Of a DNA stretch of 53,172 nucleotides, positions 46,810-53,172 are shown in pieces. Under the pieces are notes generated by a model that did not search any database, had not been told where the DNA came from, and worked only from the letters and a program-made list of their open reading frames with translations. Each line of letters begins with the position of its first letter. The first letter of the stretch is position 1. Where the stretch lies: assembly GCF_029893235.1 (NCBI RefSeq), contig NZ_JARXWE010000021.1, positions 1-53,172 on the forward strand, read 5' to 3'. This stretch comes from Dysgonomonas sp. PH5-45 (GTDB lineage: Bacteria; Bacteroidota; Bacteroidia; Bacteroidales; Dysgonomonadaceae). Position numbers and translations under genes: made by a program.

Positions 46810-47979
46810 TTAGTCAGCAAAGAAAATTGCTACACGGTTCCATTCGTTAACTTTGTAAGGTTGTTCAGCAGAACCTTTCCACTCAACAGATACGCGATCG
46901 TTGCTGATTCCGTATTTGTCAACAAGAGTTTTAGCTACTGTTTTAGCACGTTTTTCAGAAAGTTTGTCATTGAACTTAGCTGTACCTGTTTTCTTGTCAG
47001 CATAACCTACAACTTTAACTTTAGAACTTGGGTTAGCTTTCAAATATTCAGCAGTATTGAATATGCTAACTTCTTGATTTTTGTCAATAGCTGCGCTACC
47101 AATACGGAAGAATACTACATTAGGAACATAAGTGCTGCTAGTTTCAACTGGAGCAGGAGTTTTAACTTGAGGACATGGTTTTTGCTCTGGGCAAGATTTT
47201 GGACGTTTGCTCAATTCTGCATTTTCAGCTCTTAGACGGTTGATTTCAGCGTTCAAACCATCAATTTGAGCTTGGTCTGCAAGAACTGCTTCAGTGAAGT
47301 CTTTTCCACCCAATTTAAGAGTAAGACCTGCTGTTGCACGACCGATTGGTCTCCATCCATGAGGTTGATCTTTAATCACTTCGTTTGCGTGATTTGTATC
47401 GAATTTTTTCTCAACTAAGTCACCACCTAACTCAACAAAAGCCGAAACTCTGTCAGAGAGTCTGAATGTGTTAAGCAAACCGAAGTGGAATGTAACAGGG
47501 TATGAAGAAATAGAAGCATCATAACCACCGTTTCTTACCTGTGTTACCCCAACACCACCATTAAGAATGAAGTTGTAGAAACGTTTGCTGTTGTAATTAC
47601 AAAGATAATTTGTAACATTAAACATTACGTCTACGTGAGCACCAATTTCTTTCATTGAGTGCATAACCTGAGCATCACCTCCACTGAATGTATGGATAGA
47701 ACCCGATTGAAGTGTCAAACGTCCACCCCAATAAGGATTGAACCATTTACCAACAAATAAAGTTGGAGTCACTGTCAGTCTGTTAAGGATATCCGCATGC
47801 TGATCGCCAGGACCAACATAGATAGAAGCACTCGCACCAGCACCTAAGAACCAGTTATCCCAAAAACCATTCTTAACGAATGTAGTTTTTCTTCCAGCTT
47901 CAGCACTTATACCACTTTCTTGAGCAGAAGCAGTTAGCGTAGCTAAACATAAAATTAAAAGTAAACCTACTTTTTTCAT
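46810..47979 (-). CDS. OmpA-family outer-membrane protein
   Basis: The 389-residue protein starts at the ATG at 47979 with a signal peptide (MKKVGLLLILCLATLTASAQ). The mature part is an eight-strand-like barrel (about 40-245), a coiled-coil/Pro-Cys-rich hinge (DGLNAEINRLRAENAEL and then CPEQKPCPQVK) and an OmpA peptidoglycan-binding domain (about 275-389, NVVFFRIGSAAIDKNQE, VVGYADKKTGTAKFNDKLSEKRA). It anchors the outer membrane to the wall. It lies 27 bases after the fcl stop on the same strand, and it ends at a strong terminator, so it may have its own promoter or share that of gmd-fcl. Confidence 0.92.
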   Translation of the reverse strand: MKKVGLLLILCLATLTASAQESGISAEAGRKTTFVKNGFWDNWFLGAGASASIYVGPGDQHADILNRLTVTPTLFVGKWFNPYWGGRLTLQSGSIHTFSGGDAQVMHSMKEIGAHVDVMFNVTNYLCNYNSKRFYNFILNGGVGVTQVRNGGYDASISSYPVTFHFGLLNTFRLSDRVSAFVELGGDLVEKKFDTNHANEVIKDQPHGWRPIGRATAGLTLKLGGKDFTEAVLADQAQIDGLNAEINRLRAENAELSKRPKSCPEQKPCPQVKTPAPVETSSTYVPNVVFFRIGSAAIDKNQEVSIFNTAEYLKANPSSKVKVVGYADKKTGTAKFNDKLSEKRAKTVAKTLVDKYGISNDRVSVEWKGSAEQPYKVNEWNRVAIFFAD

Positions 47980-48006
47980 AATCAATTCAAATTATAGTTA
48001 AACAAT

Positions 48007-49107
48007 TTAATAGTTTTTATTTAAATACCAATTATATAATTTCTCTATTCCACTTTCAAGACCGACACTATATTTCCACCCTAATGAATTGAGTTTCGAT
48101 ACATCGGTAAGTTTTCGCATTGTTCCATCCGGTTTTGAAGAATCAAAACTAATTTCACCCGAAAACCCTATTATTCTTTTTATAAGAAACGCCGCATCAT
48201 AAATAGATATTTCTTTACCTGTTCCAATATTTATGTGAGTATTTCTTATTTCTTTACTGTTTATAACATTTACTAAATCTAAAAAGTTCACAGTCTCCAT
48301 CACAAACACCGTTGCATCAGCCATATCTTCGCTCCAGAGAAACTCTCTCATAGGCTTTCCTGTGCCCCATAGTTTTAGTTCAATTCTGCCGTCTTTATTT
48401 ACGTCTATACCGTACTTATTAAAAACAGACAATATTACAGATTGTTCACATTCACCATTAACGTTTTCGATAGGGCGAATGTTCAAATCTTCGCGTATAC
48501 TATCCCAATCGTTGTTTTCAAGACACTTGCTCAAATGTATTTTCCTTATCATTGCCGGCAATACATGCGATGTCTCTAAGTTAAAGTTATCATTTGGCCC
48601 ATACAAATTTGTGGGCATCACCGATACAAAATTTGTCCCGTATTGGATGTTATAGCTTTCGCACATTTTTATTCCGGCTATTTTAGCTATGGCATACGGT
48701 TCGTTTGTGTACTCCAAAGGCGATGTGAGCAAAGTGTCTTCAGCCATTGGCTGAGGTGCTTCTTTAGGGTATATACATGTACTACCCAAAAACACAAGTT
48801 TTTTCACTCCATTGAGGTACGACTGATGAATCACATTATTCTGAATCATCGTATTTTCGTATATAAAGTCGGCTCTGTATGTATTATTGGCAACAATTCC
48901 TCCAACCTTAGCCGCTGCTAAGATAACATATTCCGGTTTTTCTTCTTTAAAGAAATCAGCAACTGCTCTTTGGTCAGTAAGATCTAATTCTGAATGACTC
49001 CTCAATACAAAATTAGAATATCCTTTATCCTGCAAATTCTTTAATATTGCAGAACCAACTAAACCTCTATGCCCGGCAATATATATTTTCGAACTCTTGT
49101 CAATCAT
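48007..49107 (-). CDS. fcl: GDP-L-fucose synthase
   Basis: Fcl is a 3,5-epimerase and NADPH-dependent 4-reductase that turns GDP-4-keto-6-deoxymannose into GDP-L-fucose. The Rossmann motif is GHRGLVGSAI (residues 12-21), and the catalytic set is Ser in GSTCIYP, Tyr and Lys in PYAIAKIAG. The 366 residues exceed the E. coli enzyme (about 320). The extra length lies near the middle (ENVNGECEQSVILSVF, then NKYGIDVNKDGRIELK), an insertion seen in other Bacteroidota Fcl proteins. gmd, the preceding step, lies 8 bases upstream. Confidence 0.96.
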   Translation of the reverse strand: MIDKSSKIYIAGHRGLVGSAILKNLQDKGYSNFVLRSHSELDLTDQRAVADFFKEEKPEYVILAAAKVGGIVANNTYRADFIYENTMIQNNVIHQSYLNGVKKLVFLGSTCIYPKEAPQPMAEDTLLTSPLEYTNEPYAIAKIAGIKMCESYNIQYGTNFVSVMPTNLYGPNDNFNLETSHVLPAMIRKIHLSKCLENNDWDSIREDLNIRPIENVNGECEQSVILSVFNKYGIDVNKDGRIELKLWGTGKPMREFLWSEDMADATVFVMETVNFLDLVNVINSKEIRNTHINIGTGKEISIYDAAFLIKRIIGFSGEISFDSSKPDGTMRKLTDVSKLNSLGWKYSVGLESGIEKLYNWYLNKNY

Positions 49108-49115
49108 TATTCTAT

Positions 49116-50267
49116 TTACTCAAAATAGTTGTTGATCCGGTAGCCTCCGTTTTTAAGAAAATCTTCTTTTTTCATTAATGCAACATCATGTACCATCATA
49201 TCGTTGCACAATGCTTCAAGGTTGTATGTTGGCTCCCAACCTAATTTTGTCCGAGCCTTTGTATTATCTCCTATAAGAAGGTCAACCTCGGTAGGTCTAA
49301 AATATGCCGGATCTACTTTTACAACAGCTTGCCCTATTCTGGCTTTAAAACCATCTAAATATTCGGCACCAACGGTTTCTGTAAACTTCGCATCGTTAAC
49401 CGAATCAATATATCCTTCTTCGTCAGCGCCTTCGCCTTTAAAAGAAACTGTAACACCAACTTCAAGGAACGACATCTTTATAAAATCCCGTATAGTGGTT
49501 GTTACTCCCGTCGATATCACATAATCATCGGGCGTATCCTGCTGCAGGATAAGATACATTGCCTTTATATAATCTTTGGCATGTCCCCAATCGCGTTTGC
49601 TCGACAGGTTTCCCATATAAACGTCCTGTTGCAAGCCCAAAACTATTCTGGATACAGCCCTTGTTACTTTTCTTGTTACAAAAGTTTCGCCTCGCAATGG
49701 CGACTCATGGTTAAACAAAATACCATTACTTGCATGTATTCCATAAGCCTCCCTGTAATTCACCGTAATCCAATAAGCATACATCTTTGCTACGGCATAC
49801 GGACTACGTGGATAGAACGGTGTTGTTTCTTTTTGCGGTATTTCCTGCACCAATCCATACAATTCGGATGTAGAAGCCTGATAGATACGAGTTTTATCAA
49901 CCATTTTCAACAAACGAACAGCTTCAAGGATGCGTAATGTCCCGATACCATCTGCATTTGCTGTATATTCAGGAGTATCAAAACTCACTTTCACATGGCT
50001 CATTGCCGCCAGATTATAAATTTCGTCTGGCCGTACATCCCCAATTATCCGGGTAAGATTCATACTATCGGTCATATCTCCATAATGGAGAATCAGATTC
50101 CGGTGCTCTATATGCGGATCTTGATACAAATGGTCAATACGATCCGTGTTAAAAAGTGACGATCTTCTTTTTATTCCGTGAACAGTATATCCTTTTTTTA
50201 TCAAGAACTCAGCCAAATAAGCTCCGTCCTGACCTGTAATACCTGTTATAAGTGCAATTTTACCCAT
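49116..50267 (-). CDS. gmd: GDP-mannose 4,6-dehydratase
   Basis: Gmd converts GDP-mannose to GDP-4-keto-6-deoxymannose, the first committed step to GDP-fucose. I start at the ATG at 50267 ([20 protein letters not shown]), not at an in-frame TTG five codons upstream. The Rossmann loop is GITGQDG, with the NADP-type [18 protein letters not shown] and the SDR tyrosine motif [15 protein letters not shown]-fucose in Bacteroidota feeds capsules and O-glycosylation of exported proteins. Both gmd and fcl are downstream of a good promoter. No glycosyltransferase is in the window. Confidence 0.96.
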   Translation of the reverse strand: MGKIALITGITGQDGAYLAEFLIKKGYTVHGIKRRSSLFNTDRIDHLYQDPHIEHRNLILHYGDMTDSMNLTRIIGDVRPDEIYNLAAMSHVKVSFDTPEYTANADGIGTLRILEAVRLLKMVDKTRIYQASTSELYGLVQEIPQKETTPFYPRSPYAVAKMYAYWITVNYREAYGIHASNGILFNHESPLRGETFVTRKVTRAVSRIVLGLQQDVYMGNLSSKRDWGHAKDYIKAMYLILQQDTPDDYVISTGVTTTIRDFIKMSFLEVGVTVSFKGEGADEEGYIDSVNDAKFTETVGAEYLDGFKARIGQAVVKVDPAYFRPTEVDLLIGDNTKARTKLGWEPTYNLEALCNDMMVHDVALMKKEDFLKNGGYRINNYFE

Positions 50268-50621
50268 TTTGTGTTCGAACAATATAAGTTCGTTTTATTT
50301 AAAATTTATTCAATGAAACATGCAATATCCGTTATCGGACACACACTTTTCAAAACGCAAATGTATAAATAAAACCGAAAGAGACAAAAATAAGTCGTAA
50401 AAAAAGACATCATCAATATTACATCCCGTTAAACCTTTTTTTGTGAAAATTTGTACTTAATTAAAAATCAATGATTAAACACAATACTCTCCCACTATCT
50501 TTCTTTCACTTTATTTTTATATATATAAGCTGCTGTTTCAATAAAAGAGCCTATAACCCCAACAAACTATGCTTCTTGAAAGAATAAAAGAACTGGCTTT
50601 ATTTATGATATGAAAACGAAA
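50268..50621. other. Intergenic region upstream of gmd
   Basis: The 354 bases carry the gmd promoter and no gene. A small hairpin (CGAAC 50276-50280 with GTTCG 50288-50292) lies just before the gmd start in the leader RNA. I see nothing else. Confidence 0.5.
50358..50388 (-). promoter_or_regulatory. Promoter of gmd-fcl
   Basis: On the minus strand TTTG (50388-50385) and TACATTTG (50365-50358) are 19 bases apart, an exact Bacteroidota consensus. The leader would be about 85 bases. Confidence 0.65.
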
Positions 50622-50649
50622 AACCTCTCCGCCTGGTGACGGAGAGGTT
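50622..50649 (-). terminator. Terminator of the tyrosine phenol-lyase gene
   Basis: AACCTCTCCG (50622-50631) and CGGAGAGGTT (50640-50649) form a perfect 10-bp stem, followed on the minus strand by TTTCGTTTTC. Confidence 0.8.
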
Positions 50650-50693
50650 ATCTATTTTAAAACATTTTGTTTAAACTAAAGCTTCTCGCAAAA

Positions 50694-52091
<1,398 letters not shown>

Positions 52092-52254
52092 TTATTAAAA
52101 GTTAATACTGAATTTTCACAAATTTGCAAAAAAAAAAGTGATTAGGAATTAACAAAAACATGTTGTATAGCAAATTGTAAAACAAAAACGCATTTAACAT
52201 AGCTCACAGCTTATATTTTTGCATTATTCTTTTACAAAAAACTGTTTTATTGTT

Positions 52255-53121
52255 TTATTTCTTTTCAAATAAACGTCCCTTCCCCAGCATAAAAGGCAAA
52301 TACCGGTTTATGCCCCATATCGGTATAAGCATTAAGAACAGGATAGCTATAACAATACCAAACTTCAACCAATAGCTATCAGCCCAATACTCTTTTCCTA
52401 TAAAATGAACAATCAAAAGCTGGAATATACGAATAAGGTATGTATGGCAAGCCAGCACCACTATGGCGTTCGTTGTTATATATTCTACAATCTTCACACG
52501 TCCAAATACAGACGAAAGAGCCTTCAGCAAGACAAATAAAGGTACAATAACCGAAAAGCAGGCCAAAGTCTTAATCGCTATTTTCAGATAGGAGTCGTCA
52601 ACCTCAATATACGTCCAAACCAAAAAGAGGTATAAAATAAAGAAGCCTAAAGCAAGGATATAACGTTTTCTGCCTTCTAAAAAACGGAGTAAATAATCCC
52701 TATAAAGAAACGCTACACCATAAAAAGGAATATATGAGCAAACCAAGTTGAACATGAATGGAGTACCCGATAAATCTATAATATAAGGTACAAAAGGGAA
52801 AACCAACAACAATAAAGTTAAGCCAGATTTATTTTTCACCCATTTATTTAAAGCATAAAACAGGCATTGCATCAAAAACAAACAAGGAACAAACCACAAA
52901 GGCCAACAAACATGGTATGGACGTCCATACAAATATTCCAGTATCGGCTCATAAAACGGTATGTTAACATCAAGACCATCCCCTATTTTTCGTCCGGCAA
53001 CTAACCAAAAAGCATAAAACACCAAGAAAAAACAAACATAAGGAATCAGCAGCTGTTTGCTACGATGTCTGAAAAACGGGTCAGCGGATTTTCCCGGTTG
53101 ATAAACCTTGTCACATATCAC
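52255..53121 (-). CDS. Acyltransferase-3 (OafA-like) membrane protein, 5' end apparently frameshifted
   Basis: The 288-residue open part has eight or so hydrophobic helices, with RSKQLLIPYVCFFLVFYAFW near the N-terminus and WFVPCLFLMQCLFY further on, as in O-antigen and peptidoglycan O-acetyltransferases. The family normally opens with 50-90 more residues and the motif MPLFFFISG directly before the segment at VYQPGKSADPFFRHR. Here the frame has a stop at 53155-53157, while a second frame (VGDIKFFMYRLAM, from 53168) stops at 53118-53120. Joining them restores the expected start, so a one-base frameshift or sequencing error is likely. The GTG at 53121 is only a formal start. Confidence 0.7.
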   Translation of the reverse strand: MICDKVYQPGKSADPFFRHRSKQLLIPYVCFFLVFYAFWLVAGRKIGDGLDVNIPFYEPILEYLYGRPYHVCWPLWFVPCLFLMQCLFYALNKWVKNKSGLTLLLLVFPFVPYIIDLSGTPFMFNLVCSYIPFYGVAFLYRDYLLRFLEGRKRYILALGFFILYLFLVWTYIEVDDSYLKIAIKTLACFSVIVPLFVLLKALSSVFGRVKIVEYITTNAIVVLACHTYLIRIFQLLIVHFIGKEYWADSYWLKFGIVIAILFLMLIPIWGINRYLPFMLGKGRLFEKK

Positions 53122-53172
53122 GAATATAGCATCGCCAGTCTGTACATAAAGAACTTAATATCTCCCACGCCT

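Overview
The window looks like chromosome of a member of the Bacteroidales, probably a Dysgonomonas-like or Porphyromonas-like organism. This rests on Bacteroidota-type promoters (TAnnTTTG at -7), two exported proteins with type IX secretion (T9SS) sorting tails, lipoboxes, a NigD-like lipoprotein, DUF4271, DUF4492 and DUF3467 genes, an ABC-F ATPase, and a cydAB operon without cydX or cydCD. Genus is inference. Apart from the left end, the gene content is mostly housekeeping.

Left end (1-1300): an intact IS5-family element with 17-bp perfect terminal repeats and a TA target duplication abuts the tip of an older IS5-type copy. That copy is fused to the first third of an IS200/IS605 TnpA gene and its end hairpin.

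1.3-10.7 kb (+ strand): LD-carboxypeptidase; a DUF2975 membrane protein with a YozG-like HTH regulator behind a probable operator pair; a lipoprotein of the glutaminyl cyclase/M28 family with sufE; ssb; a PcrA/UvrD helicase; and the pentose phosphate pair tkt-rpiB. 10.8-17 kb: a tRNA-Lys(CTT); a minus-strand ECF sigma/anti-sigma/exported protein/outer membrane barrel operon; metK behind a SAM-II-like leader RNA; DUF4271-hemD; and a YgjP-type metalloprotease.

17-32 kb: an MFS exporter, the NAD(P)HX repair enzyme Nnr, a B3/B4-domain protein, an orphan 67-residue gene with a decayed copy, a T9SS-secreted subtilase, DUF4492-cydA-cydB directly behind the ald terminator, a DUF3467 gene, a palindromic repeat, a DUF454 protein, an Omp85-like protein and a NigD-like lipoprotein.

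32-53 kb: class I fumarase, a GNAT, an FtsE-type ATPase, VanZ-TlpA, a cupin lipoprotein, an ABC-F ATPase, an AI-2E-type permease, prfA-pyrF, an Omp28-like T9SS cargo protein, a RelA whose hydrolase domain has lost its catalytic residues, gmd-fcl (GDP-L-fucose) followed by ompA, a tyrosine phenol-lyase, and a membrane acyltransferase whose 5' end appears frameshifted at the window edge.

The points most worth checking are the SAM-II-like element plus palindromic hairpin before metK, the operator pair of the DUF2975/YozG cassette, the terminator placed almost on the start codon of the cyd operon, the degenerate RelA hydrolase domain and the tyrosine phenol-lyase assignment. I see no CRISPR array, prophage or obvious defence system.
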